Part shown: positions 33,630 through 42,011 of the stretch, in pieces
How positions within the stretch are numbered: the stretch's first letter is position 1
Layout: each line of letters opens with the position of its first letter
DNA from: Roseomonas genomospecies 6
GTDB taxonomy: Bacteria > Pseudomonadota > Alphaproteobacteria > Azospirillales > Azospirillaceae
Assembly: GCF_008365375.1 (NCBI RefSeq)
Contig: NZ_QOKW01000022.1
Coordinates: forward strand, 1-64,000
Length of the DNA: 64,000 nucleotides
Direction: 5' to 3'
Program-made: the position numbers and the translations under genes
The notes under the pieces: model-generated
Database searches by the model: none
Told to the model about the DNA's origin: nothing
What the model saw: the letters and a program-made list of their open reading frames with translations, nothing else

Positions 33630-34391
33630 ATGCGCAAATTTTGTACTACGTTGGCCGCCGCGGCGTGCCTGACCATTTCCTTCTCGGCCCTGGCCGCCGA
33701 GGAGGCCACTCCTCCCCAGGCATCCGGTGAGGCCTGCATCGAGGCCGCGAAGCAAGTGGAAAAGGAAAAGGGTCTGCCGCCGGGGTTGCTGTGGGGGTTG
33801 TCGTTGAACGAAACCGGCCGCATCGGACCTGATGGCCGCTTCGGTCCGGCGCCGGCCGTGGTCACCGCCGGCATGAACAAAAAGGGTGGCATCAACAGCT
33901 GGGACTTCTCCGGCAACCCGGAGAAGGCCAAAGCCAAGGCCCGGGAGATCCTCGCTCAGAAGAAGACCAACATCGACATCGGCTGCTGGCAGCACAACTG
34001 GAAATGGCACGGCGACAAGTTCGCGAGTTTCGACGACTACCTCGCGGTCATCACTGAGCCAGTGCTGGCCGCCCGCATGGCCGCCGACCAGATCGTGGCC
34101 AACAAGAAAATCCTCGAAGCCCGCCATGGCAAGAACAGCCCCGAGGCGTCCTGGCTGCAAGCCGGCGCGAGATGGTTTCGGTGGGCCGAGGACGATCTGC
34201 TTAAGCAGTACCAAGCTCGCCTTGAGCGCAACTGGTCCTACGCCAGCAGGCGTCTCGGCATCGAGGTCGCGGAGATCGCAGAGCGTGACAAAAAAATCGC
34301 GTTCGGCCGGAAGGTCTTGGTTGCCGCCCTGCGCGACAAGCCGACCCCGCCGCCGATCCCCGACATCCAGGTTGCCCAGGCTATCCACTGA
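33630..34391 (+). CDS. exported lytic-transglycosylase-like protein
   Basis: 253-residue protein with a clear signal peptide (MRKFCTTLAAAACLTISFSALA, cleavage near residue 22) and an SLT-like core: CIEAAKQVEKEKGLPPGLLWGLSLNETGRIGP, where the Glu of NET fits the catalytic position, followed by WDFSGNPEKAKAKARE and IDIGCWQHNWKWHG. It would cleave peptidoglycan in the periplasm, as VirB1-type enzymes do for conjugation machines. It starts a run of four exported or membrane proteins. ATG 33630 is fixed by the signal peptide. Confidence 0.7.
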   Translation: MRKFCTTLAAAACLTISFSALAAEEATPPQASGEACIEAAKQVEKEKGLPPGLLWGLSLNETGRIGPDGRFGPAPAVVTAGMNKKGGINSWDFSGNPEKAKAKAREILAQKKTNIDIGCWQHNWKWHGDKFASFDDYLAVITEPVLAARMAADQIVANKKILEARHGKNSPEASWLQAGARWFRWAEDDLLKQYQARLERNWSYASRRLGIEVAEIAERDKKIAFGRKVLVAALRDKPTPPPIPDIQVAQAIH

Positions 34392-34470
34392 TCTCTGATT
34401 TCTGATTTCCCACGCGGCCAGCAGAAGCTGGTCCTGACGGCCAGAAGGCCCTCCCGCAACGGAGGGCACC

Positions 34471-35097
34471 ATGTTCGACCTCGTATTTCTCGCTGTGGCG
34501 CTGCTCATCATCGCGGTGGCGCTGTTCAGCCGGAAGGCATCGTCCCCATCCCGGGCGGAGCGCATCGGCGCCGCCGGCGAGGACCGCGTGCACCAGGCCG
34601 TCGCGCGCCTCGGCCTGCCGATCCTGTCCGACCTCTACGTGCCCCACAACGGCGGCACGAGCCAGATCGATCACGTCGTTTGTCTCGGTGGCTTCCTGGC
34701 CGTGATCGAAACCAAAACGTATTCCGGCGAGATCATCGCCGCCGACCCGCACGCGCCCTACTGGGTCGTTCGCTACGGCAACCAGGAGCACCGCCTGGAC
34801 AATCCGCTCCAGCAGAACTGGGGGCATATCCGGGCGCTCAAGGCGCACCATTCGGACGTCTGGATGGAGAACATCGTGGTCTTCGCTGGCGACGCGGTGT
34901 GGTGCGTGCCGATGCCCTCCGGCGTCGTCGAGATCGGCGACCTCGCCGAAGCGCTGGTGACCCGGCGCAAGCCGATGGCCGCGGCCGTGGCGCGCGCCTG
35001 GAAGAGCCTGACGGCGCTCGAAGCCGACGGCCGCAAGCACAAGGACACCCTCCGCCGCGCGCACGTCCAGCGCATCCAGCGCAAGCGCGCCGCCTGA
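34471..35097 (+). CDS. membrane-anchored NERD-domain protein
   Basis: 208-residue protein. One N-terminal membrane helix (LVFLAVALLIIAVALF, 4-19) is followed by a NERD nuclease-related domain (about 30-150): GAAGEDRV, SDLYVPHNGGTSQIDHVV and VIETKTYSGEI give the Glu, Asp and Glu-x-Lys of the nuclease-like core. NERD domains are predicted to process DNA. CGGAGGGCACC precedes ATG 34471. It is next to the transglycosylase and may belong to the transfer apparatus. Confidence 0.8.
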   Translation: MFDLVFLAVALLIIAVALFSRKASSPSRAERIGAAGEDRVHQAVARLGLPILSDLYVPHNGGTSQIDHVVCLGGFLAVIETKTYSGEIIAADPHAPYWVVRYGNQEHRLDNPLQQNWGHIRALKAHHSDVWMENIVVFAGDAVWCVPMPSGVVEIGDLAEALVTRRKPMAAAVARAWKSLTALEADGRKHKDTLRRAHVQRIQRKRAA

Positions 35098-35134
35098 TCC
35101 ACCCAATCACCAACACACGAGAGGATCCAACACC

Positions 35135-35491
35135 ATGACCAAGACCGTTTTTCTGGCCGTCCTGATGCTGTCGGCCGCCGCGACCCCAGCCTACGCGATC
35201 TACGACACGCGCGACGAGGCCGAGCAGGCAGGCGCCGCCCCCTGCAGCTACGCCTGCCTGCAGAGCAAAGTCGAGCAGCTCGAAGAACAGATGTCGGCGA
35301 CCCGCGAGGGTGCCGCGGTGGCCCAAGCACAGCTCGCCATCGCCAACCAGCGACTGTTCGCTATCGAGCGCGCGCTGCTCGGCGAGGCTTCAGACGAATT
35401 TCCGATCCATAAGCGCGAACCGATCACGGGCTGGATCATCCCTGAGCCCCACGATGTGTGGGTCGTCCCGGACCGCGCCAAGAAGGACTGA
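35135..35491 (+). CDS. periplasmic coiled-coil protein
   Basis: 118-residue protein with a signal peptide (MTKTVFLAVLMLSAAATPAYA, cleavage about residue 21), two Cys (CSYAC) and a coiled coil (about 42-85), then a Pro-rich end. Its position among exported proteins suggests a cell-envelope or transfer role. GAGAGGATCC precedes ATG 35135. Confidence 0.65.
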   Translation: MTKTVFLAVLMLSAAATPAYAIYDTRDEAEQAGAAPCSYACLQSKVEQLEEQMSATREGAAVAQAQLAIANQRLFAIERALLGEASDEFPIHKREPITGWIIPEPHDVWVVPDRAKKD

Positions 35492-35531
35492 TTCCATCCC
35501 ATCACCCGCCTCTTCCCGAAAGGAAACCATC

Positions 35532-35723
35532 ATGAACGCGCTCATTATCATCGCCATCCTGACCGCGTCGGTCGTCATCGAGAAACAGGACGCCATAGCG
35601 ACAATGCTGGACGACCCGGGCCCGGCGTCGGCCCAGGAGGAGCTCTTCGACCGCGCCGGTGCGCGGATCGACGTGAACCTGTCAGCGCTCCAGTCGGCCC
35701 CGAACGGCACCATCAACCCGTGA
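35532..35723 (+). CDS. small exported or membrane peptide
   Basis: 63-residue protein beginning with a hydrophobic helix (NALIIIAILTASVVI) followed by an acidic tail. GAAAGGAAACC precedes ATG 35532. It lies 40 bp after the coiled-coil gene and 29 bp before the next exported gene. Function unknown. Confidence 0.5.
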   Translation: MNALIIIAILTASVVIEKQDAIATMLDDPGPASAQEELFDRAGARIDVNLSALQSAPNGTINP

Positions 35724-35752
35724 TTTCCACCATCAGCAGAAGGACCTTCGAC

Positions 35753-36049
35753 ATGAAAGCCACCTTTGCCTCCCTGGCGCTTGCCGCCTCCGTTGCCTTT
35801 ATTTCCTCGACCGCTGGTGCTGGTGCCCTGGTGGATCCGGCGCAGATCGCTGCGCTCGAAAAGGACCGCCAGGAGCGGATGCTCGATCGCGCACACGACC
35901 AGATGGTCCAGGAACTCCAAGCGCGGGTGTCGCAGAACGCTGTCGAGGACCACAAACTCGTCCCGGCGGGTCTGCCGGAGGTCAGCCAGACCTCCAGCCC
36001 GGCCGGCACTTCGGCTGCTCCTGCCCGCATCGACGGCACGATCTACTGA
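35753..36049 (+). CDS. small exported protein
   Basis: 98-residue protein with a signal peptide (MKATFASLALAASVAFISS..AGA) and a helical mature part (ALVDPAQIAALEKDRQERMLDRAHDQMV) ending in a Ser/Thr/Pro-rich tail. AGAAGGACC precedes ATG 35753. Last gene of the exported-protein run 33630-36049. Confidence 0.55.
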   Translation: MKATFASLALAASVAFISSTAGAGALVDPAQIAALEKDRQERMLDRAHDQMVQELQARVSQNAVEDHKLVPAGLPEVSQTSSPAGTSAAPARIDGTIY

Positions 36050-36101
36050 CGTTGATAAAATAATGTCCCGCCGCCTTTGCGGTTACGCCCGTGGCCCTTA
36101 A

Positions 36102-36149
36102 TGTGACGCTGTGCACACACTTTTCCCGATCCGTGTGCACAGCGTCACA
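36102..36149. promoter_or_regulatory. AbiE operator: 17-bp perfect inverted repeat
   Basis: TGTGACGCTGTGCACAC (36102-36118) and its exact complement (36133-36149) with a 14-bp AT-richer spacer, 10 bp before the antitoxin start. AbiEi antitoxins are known to bind inverted repeats in their promoter, so this is the likely operator. Confidence 0.75.
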
Positions 36150-36159
36150 AGGCCAAACG

Positions 36160-36816
36160 ATGTCCCAGAAATCCACCCTGGAAGCTCTGATCTCGGCGAA
36201 GCCGCTGCTGACCGCCGCGGACCTGCGCGCGTCCGGCATCCACCGGCAGGCGGTAGCCCGCGCCGTCGCGGATGGGCTGATCGAGCGCGTGGCCGACGGC
36301 GTCTATCGCTCGGCTGATGCCATCGGCGATGAGCGTGCCGAACTGGCGGCCGCCGTGCCTGATGCGGTGGTCTGCCTGCTCACCGCCGGCGCGCACTGGG
36401 ACCTGATTGACCAGGTGCCGACACAGATCTGGGTGGGCGTTCCACACGCGATGTCCCGCCCACCTCAGAGCATCGGAAGCGTTGAACTCCGTGTCGTCCG
36501 GTGGCGCGACGATGATCTGTTCACGATCGGCGTCGAAACGGTCGATGTGGCCGACCCTATGACCGGCAATCCGTACGGCCAATTCCGCATCACGGGCCGC
36601 GCCCGGACCGTGGTCGATCTGGTCCGCCACGACAGCATCGCCGGCGGCGACCTGGGGGTGGCGGCCTTTGGCCAATACGTCCGCGACGGCCACGATCTCG
36701 ACGAGCTGCAGGACATGGCCGAGCGTCTGTTGCGCGGTCAGGACCTCGCAAAAATCAATGAATGGGCTGAACTGGCCCGCAACGGCGGCCCCGGCGGCGG
36801 CGCTCTAAAAATGTAG
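36160..36816 (+). CDS. abiEi: AbiEi-type antitoxin
   Basis: 218-residue antitoxin of the type IV AbiE system. Residues about 5-55 are the AbiEi N-terminal winged helix (KPLLTAADLRASGIHRQAVARAVADGLIERVADGVYR). The C-terminal domain has the AbiEi pattern VCLLTAGAHWDL and RITGRARTVVDLVRH. It represses its own operon and counters the AbiEii toxin. ATG 36160 lies 10 bp after the operator. The gene is intact although its toxin partner, 10 bp downstream, is interrupted by a transposon. Confidence 0.9.
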   Translation: MSQKSTLEALISAKPLLTAADLRASGIHRQAVARAVADGLIERVADGVYRSADAIGDERAELAAAVPDAVVCLLTAGAHWDLIDQVPTQIWVGVPHAMSRPPQSIGSVELRVVRWRDDDLFTIGVETVDVADPMTGNPYGQFRITGRARTVVDLVRHDSIAGGDLGVAAFGQYVRDGHDLDELQDMAERLLRGQDLAKINEWAELARNGGPGGGALKM

Positions 36817-36826
36817 GGAGGACACC

Positions 36827-37279
36827 ATGGGGCCAATTCTCGACAAGCACGTCAGGGACACGTTTCAGGGCATCAAGAAGTGGTCCGCGTCGAACGGCCA
36901 CGATATGAACACGGCGCTGATCCGTCACGCCAAGGACCGGCTTCTCGCGCGCATCGGGACCTCCCAGCATGCCGAGGATGTGGTCCTCAAGGGCGGCCTT
37001 CTGATGGGCGCGCTCTTGCTTGACATCGCCCGGCCAACCAAGGACATCGATCTCGTATTCGTCGAGGACGCCGACGAGACCAGGGTCATGGACGTCCTGC
37101 GTGCCGCTGCGGCGCAGCCGTCGGCCGACCCATGGACCTACGATCTCGAAAACGCCAAGGTCGAGCGTCTGGCGGGCGAAGAATGGCACGCCATCCGTGT
37201 GCGGTTTGAGGCGCGGATGGGAGCCACGCGCACGCCCATGTGCATCGACGCCACGTCCGGCATGGTCGGGGGACGGTAA
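36827..37279 (+). pseudogene. abiEii: AbiEii nucleotidyltransferase toxin, 5' part (split by Tn3-family element)
   Basis: First 147 codons of an AbiEii toxin: KGGLLMGALL near residue 57 and TKDIDLVFVED near 70 are the nucleotidyltransferase GS/DxD-type motifs. The transposon begins at 37268; the frame then runs four codons into it and stops. Joining 36827-37267 to 41278-41772 restores one frame of 311 codons. GGGAGGACACC precedes ATG 36827. The toxin is predicted inactive. Confidence 0.88.
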
Positions 37280-37296
37280 TCAAAGCTGCGTAAAGT

Positions 37297-40200
37297 TCAC
37301 ACATCGGCGAGCTGAGGGGCCTCCTGAGCCGAAATGGCCACGGAGGGCGCCTCTGACCGCGGAGCTGGGACCGCAATCTGCGACGGCAAGGGAGCGGGAA
37401 CACGCGCAAAGTTCAGGGTGTAGTGTCCGAAGCGGTTGATGTGTTCGGTCTGGTAAGGACTCAGGTTGGCCAAGGTGTCCGCGTCCACCGCGATTTCCTC
37501 GATGGCCATCTGGTCCAGGGCCCGCGTCATTGACGCGATGGTGTGGAAGATCAGCAAGTTGGAAACCAAGTGGTTGTACTTTATCAGCTTGCGTTGCTCG
37601 TCCCGCACGCCCTCGCTCACCAGCCCACTCTCGCCGAAGGCGGTCCATTGAGCATACTTGTTGAACAGCTCGCTCTTGTTGGTCGCCGCTTGGATCAAGT
37701 GGCGCAGTTCGAGCGAGGACAGGAAGTTCAGCAGGAAGATCGTCCGGACCACCCGGCCCAGTTCCCGGAAGGCGAAGTACAGCTTGTTCTTGCGGCTGTA
37801 GGTGCCGAGCCGGCGCAGAATGGCCGAGGGGCGGATCCGCCCGGCGCGAACCGACAGGGCCACGCGCAGCATGTCGGGCAGCAGCGTCTCGATCAGCTCC
37901 CAGTCCACCGTCGCGGTGAACAGCGTGTCGATGTGCTCGTACCGGCTTGCCTTGTCCGGTCGGTAGAAGTGCAGGTCCTGCCAGTTGCGGATCCGCGGCA
38001 TCAGCTGGATGCCGAGCAGGTGCGCCAAACCGAAAATCGGGGCGCTTTGCCCCTGGGTGTCGGCATGCAGGGTGTCGGGCTGGAGAGCCGACCGGCTCTC
38101 GGTGACGAAGTCCAGGATGTGGTTGCCCTCCCAGGCACCGCAGGCGATGAAGCGGGAGAACAGGGCGATGTAGGTGTCCGACACCAAGTAATAGCCGATG
38201 CCGCCATAGCCGCCGTAGCGGATGTGGTACTCGGACATCAGGCTCTGTGGATGGAGATCCCACTGCGTGCCATCAGCCGAGGCCGATCGTCCCGACCCCC
38301 AGTGCCGCGGTAGATCGAAGTCGGCATAGGCGTTGATCACGGTGGCGATCGCGGCGTCCAGCGCATCCTCGGTGATGTGCCGCTGGTTGAGGAAAGCGAT
38401 CTGCCGCCGGTCCAGGTCCTTCATGGAGCGCGCGGCCTGGGAGGGACCCAGCTTGCAGCCGTAGCAGAAGACCGTGGCGAGGTACCGTTCCTGCGGCCGC
38501 TCGATCCGGGCGTCGAAACCGGAAATCGGGCCGAAGTGGCGGGTCCAGTTCAGCCAGTGCTCGGTGTCGGCCAAGGCGTCCACCAGATCGACCGGAGCCA
38601 GCCGCTCCTTCAGCTGACGCTCCAGGTCGGCGGCACCGGCGGCCTCAGGCTTGGCGCGCAGGCGCTTCAGGACCGGCTCGCCGTTCACGATCTCGACGTG
38701 CTCGTTGTCGGGGAACGCGGCATCGACGGACTCCGCCGTCGCCGCCAGCCGCTCGCGCAACGCGGCGACGATCCCCTGGGGTGTGGCCGGCAGGCCGGCC
38801 TGCTCCGTGTAGGCGGCGATCTCCCGTTCGTAGGTCTCCCACGGCACGAGTTGGGCGCGGTAGTCGCCGTAGGCGTCACTGCCTGGGATGCACAGGTCGC
38901 CCGACCGGAGGTCGTTCATCACCTGGGTGAACAGGCACAATTCGAAGGTCCGGCGATCCACGGTCGTCGGCATCGGATCGCGGCCGTTCTGCCCGGTGAC
39001 CAGTGGCCACCAGGCCGGCGACACGAAGGAAAGATCGAGGCTTGGCCGACGCTCTCGGCCTTCGACGTTCGCTTCGTCATCGGCGACGCGCAGGGTGGAG
39101 CCGCGCTGGGTCCGCTGCTTCAGCACGAACGCGATGGCCTCTTCGACGCTGCGGTCCTGCGACGTCGATGTCAGGGGCACGATCTCCAGAAAACGCAGAA
39201 ACGCCCCGCGCAGCCCGCGATAGAAGCGGGGTAGAAACGGCAGATGGTTGTGGCTGGCCGCAGCCGCGTGGGCCTCGCAGCGATCGAGGATCGTGTCGGC
39301 ATCGGACAGCAGCAAGGACTCGATGGCGGCCAGCCGCTCCTCGCCGCTGCGCTCGGTGCGGCAGGCCAGCACCGTCTCGCGCAGCAGGGCGATGAGTGCG
39401 CCGGCCTGTTCGGTCTGTTCGAGCTGATGAAGCCGCAAGGCGTCCTGCGCGCGGGCATGCATCCTCTGCATCTGCCGGACGAACATGTCGGCCAGATCGT
39501 CCAACGTTCGCGCAATCTGGCTTTGCAGCAGCGCCGCCATCACGGACAACCGCTTGGGCTCGACCATCCGGGACAGCACGTTGGCGGTGAGGCAGCGCGC
39601 CTCGGCGGCGAAGTGGCGGACCTTGGCGTCCGGGACCTCGGCGAACACCGCGGTGTCGGCGCCCTGCTCGCGCAGCCAATCGAGATGGCGCAGGAAATCC
39701 TGCAGGTGGCGCGGGGTCGGCCGCTTCGGTTCGGTCTTCACACGGTCCCAGGCGGTGCGCGTCTGGCCGGGCGGCAGAACCAGCAATCCTTTCAGGCGGT
39801 CACGCACGTCGGCGCCCAACGCGTCGGCAACCTGCCGATGGTACCCACGGTTGATCGCGGCGCGGGCGGCCAAGGCGATCCGCAGCAGGGTGTCGAAGGC
39901 CGGCAGTTCGAGCCGCTGGCGCACCAACTCCTCGATGGCGGCATTGATGATGTCAGCGGCCTCGTCCCGGGCGCGGGCGGCGGCGACACTGGCCCGCACG
40001 GCGGTGCGGCGGATCGTCGGGCCGTCGTTGGAAACACCGACGAAGTCCCGCACCGCCGCCGTGAGGCGGACGCGGTAGGTGGAGCTGTCGTAATCGGGCA
40101 GCGTGTCGAGAGCGCCGCGGAGATCGGCGATGGTGGCCAGATGGTCGCGGATCGCGGGCGGCACCTGCCCCAGGGCGACGAAGTAGCCCAGGTGCTGATA

Positions 40201-40359
40201 GGTTTTGAGCAGAACGAGCAAGGCAAGCCGCGGCCCCGCCCGCCGGGTGCGCCCAACGACGAAGACCATCTCCGCCGCCGTCGGCGTGAAGCCGGCCAGT
40301 TCCGCCATGCCAGGCGACGCCGCCAAGCGCGGATAGGCGGTGTCCTGGATCAGGGGCAT
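37297..40359 (-). CDS. tnpA: Tn3-family transposase TnpA
   Basis: About 1,020 residues, the usual size for Tn3 TnpA. The C-terminal DDE domain is visible: SADGTQWDL (first Asp), TLHADTQGQSAPIFG (second Asp) and, before the end, NKSELFNKYAQWTAFGESGLVSEG with the catalytic Glu region. The start is placed at 40359 (MPLIQDTAYPRL, a typical family N-terminus); a GTG at 40416 would add 19 residues. The stop codon lies inside the left inverted repeat. Confidence 0.95.
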   Translation of the reverse strand: MPLIQDTAYPRLAASPGMAELAGFTPTAAEMVFVVGRTRRAGPRLALLVLLKTYQHLGYFVALGQVPPAIRDHLATIADLRGALDTLPDYDSSTYRVRLTAAVRDFVGVSNDGPTIRRTAVRASVAAARARDEAADIINAAIEELVRQRLELPAFDTLLRIALAARAAINRGYHRQVADALGADVRDRLKGLLVLPPGQTRTAWDRVKTEPKRPTPRHLQDFLRHLDWLREQGADTAVFAEVPDAKVRHFAAEARCLTANVLSRMVEPKRLSVMAALLQSQIARTLDDLADMFVRQMQRMHARAQDALRLHQLEQTEQAGALIALLRETVLACRTERSGEERLAAIESLLLSDADTILDRCEAHAAAASHNHLPFLPRFYRGLRGAFLRFLEIVPLTSTSQDRSVEEAIAFVLKQRTQRGSTLRVADDEANVEGRERRPSLDLSFVSPAWWPLVTGQNGRDPMPTTVDRRTFELCLFTQVMNDLRSGDLCIPGSDAYGDYRAQLVPWETYEREIAAYTEQAGLPATPQGIVAALRERLAATAESVDAAFPDNEHVEIVNGEPVLKRLRAKPEAAGAADLERQLKERLAPVDLVDALADTEHWLNWTRHFGPISGFDARIERPQERYLATVFCYGCKLGPSQAARSMKDLDRRQIAFLNQRHITEDALDAAIATVINAYADFDLPRHWGSGRSASADGTQWDLHPQSLMSEYHIRYGGYGGIGYYLVSDTYIALFSRFIACGAWEGNHILDFVTESRSALQPDTLHADTQGQSAPIFGLAHLLGIQLMPRIRNWQDLHFYRPDKASRYEHIDTLFTATVDWELIETLLPDMLRVALSVRAGRIRPSAILRRLGTYSRKNKLYFAFRELGRVVRTIFLLNFLSSLELRHLIQAATNKSELFNKYAQWTAFGESGLVSEGVRDEQRKLIKYNHLVSNLLIFHTIASMTRALDQMAIEEIAVDADTLANLSPYQTEHINRFGHYTLNFARVPAPLPSQIAVPAPRSEAPSVAISAQEAPQLADV

Positions 40360-40416
40360 CGCGGAAAATCCAAGGTCGCGGGTCCGGGAGCGCCATCGGC
40401 CAACCCAGTCTGTCAC

Positions 40417-40541
40417 TTATTCTATTCACGGACCGTTTGCATGTCATAGTCTGCGAGACCGATTGCGTGACTGTTCGGCGCCGGATGACGACGCCGGTTT
40501 CCGGTGTCACGCAATCGGCCGTTGGCGTGACGGGAGGGAGC
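40417..40541. promoter_or_regulatory. res-like site and divergent promoters of the transposon
   Basis: Between the divergent tnpA and tnpR genes. A 13-bp perfect inverted repeat CCGATTGCGTGAC (40459-40471) and GTCACGCAATCGG (40506-40518), 34 bp apart, fits resolvase-binding subsites. Confidence 0.6.
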
Positions 40542-41162
40542 ATGCTCCTCGGCTACATGCGGGTGTCCAAGGTGGACGGGTCGCAGGTCTTCGACCTGCA
40601 GCGCGACGCCTTGCTCGTCGCCGGCGTCGATCCCCAATGCCTGTACGAGGATTTGGGCTCGGGCCGTCGCGACGACCGGCCCGGGCTGGCGGCGTGCCTC
40701 AAGGCGCTGCGCGGCGGCGATACCCTGGTGGTGTGGAAGCTCGACCGCCTCGGCCGCGACCTGCGCCATCTGGTCAACACGGTGCATGATCTGACCGCGC
40801 GCGGCGTCGGGCTGATGGTGCTGACCGGTCACGGCGCCGCCATCGACACGACGACGGCATCAGGCAAGCTGGTGTTCGGCATCTTTGCCGCCCTGGCCGA
40901 GTTCGAACGCGAACTCATCGCCGAACGGACCCGGGCCGGCTTGGCCGCCGCGCGCGCGCGCGGCCGGACGGGCGGGCGGAAATTCAAGATGACCGCGGCG
41001 AAGCTGCGCCTCGCTATGGCGGCCATGGGCAAACCGGAAACGAAGGTGAACGAGCTGTGCCGGGAACTGGGCATCACCCGGCAGACGCTATACCGTCATG
41101 TCGGACCCGACGGTTCCTTGCGGGAGGACGGACGCAAGCTGCTCGACCGGCGCCATGGGTGA
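40542..41162 (+). CDS. tnpR: serine resolvase TnpR
   Basis: 206-residue serine recombinase. Ser9 in YMRVSKVDG is the nucleophile; VWKLDRLGRDLRHL and EFERELIAERTRAGLAAARARGRTGGR are the conserved resolvase segments, and the C-terminal HTH is VNELCRELGITRQTLYRHV. ATG 40542 follows GGGAGGGAG; upstream in-frame starts would run into the res region. It resolves cointegrates at the adjacent site. Confidence 0.95.
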   Translation: MLLGYMRVSKVDGSQVFDLQRDALLVAGVDPQCLYEDLGSGRRDDRPGLAACLKALRGGDTLVVWKLDRLGRDLRHLVNTVHDLTARGVGLMVLTGHGAAIDTTTASGKLVFGIFAALAEFERELIAERTRAGLAAARARGRTGGRKFKMTAAKLRLAMAAMGKPETKVNELCRELGITRQTLYRHVGPDGSLREDGRKLLDRRHG

Positions 41163-41277
41163 CGGAATCACCCGGAAAGCCGACGTTCCGGCGTCCACAG
41201 GACGCAAAAAACGCGATTGAGGGACATGCCGCTCCCTGTGTGAACTTTACGCAGCTTTGGTTACCGTCCCCCTGGTC

Positions 41278-41772
41278 GCCAAACCGGCGGCGCGGTTTAT
41301 GGAGCTTCCTTCGATGGTCGCGGGTGATCCGCCGGCCCGCGTGCTGGCCTATACGCCAGCTCTTGCCCTGGCCGAGAAAGCCCATGCCTGCGCGATGGTG
41401 GGGCCGCGCAACACGCGTGGAAAGGACTGGCACGATCTCTGGGCCTGCGCATGTCGGCTGGAGGTGGATGGCCAGGGTTTTGCTGAGGCAATCGCCGCCG
41501 TCTTCGAGCACAGGGGCGATGCCATTCCCGACGTTGAGAACTGCCTGACCTGGGCCGAACCCATGGCAGAATTCCTGTCGGATCGCTGGAAGAATTGGGT
41601 TGGGCGCGAGAAACTGCGGTCACAGCCGCCGGATGACATCCGGGTGGTCATGGCGGAAATCCGGGAATTTCTCGGTCCGGCGATGGCCGCGGCGAAAGCT
41701 GGCGACGGCCACCAGCTCGGACGCTGGACGCCGGGGCAGGGATGGGGGCAATCCCTGGTCTTGAGGCCCTGA
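41278..41772 (+). pseudogene. abiEii: AbiEii toxin, 3' part
   Basis: Codons 148-311 of the interrupted toxin, in frame with the 5' part once the transposon and one TGGTC copy are removed. It contains YTPALALAEKAHACAMVGPRNTRGKDWHDLWA, the AbiEii helix-loop segment with the conserved Glu-Lys and Lys-Asp. A frame reading in from the transposon end (TTG 41257) exists but lacks the catalytic half. Confidence 0.85.
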
Positions 41773-41941
41773 GGCACCCACAGGGCGCGGCGGGCGACCG
41801 CCATCGCTCATGTACGCAGCGGTAAGAGTGGGCGGTGCCCGGCGTCGTCGCTGCGTTCCTCCGCCGACCGCCCTACCTCACCGCTTTGCGCCAACTCGCT
41901 CGGACGGTCGGGCGCTCATACAAAAAATCAAACCGGAAATC

Positions 41942-41954
41942 CGCGCGCATATGA
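41942..41954 (+). promoter_or_regulatory. GCGCANNTGA box
   Basis: CGCGCGCATATGA, 57 bp before ATG 42012. Confidence 0.45.
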
Positions 41955-42011
41955 CGACAGCCATTTCTGAGCAGCGGCTTCTTGCTGCCCACCCCTTTTG
42001 CCGAGGTCATC

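Larger units (their letters stand above)
37268..41272. mobile_element. Tn3-family transposon, 4,005 bp, complete
   Basis: 35-bp terminal inverted repeats starting GGGGGACGGTAA (37268-37302 and 41238-41272) match at 34 of 35 positions. Flanking 5-bp direct repeats TGGTC (37263-37267 and 41273-41277) are the target duplication. It carries tnpA and tnpR, transcribed divergently from a res-like region, and no passenger gene is seen in the 75 bp after tnpR. The perfect duplication suggests a recent insertion. Confidence 0.95.
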
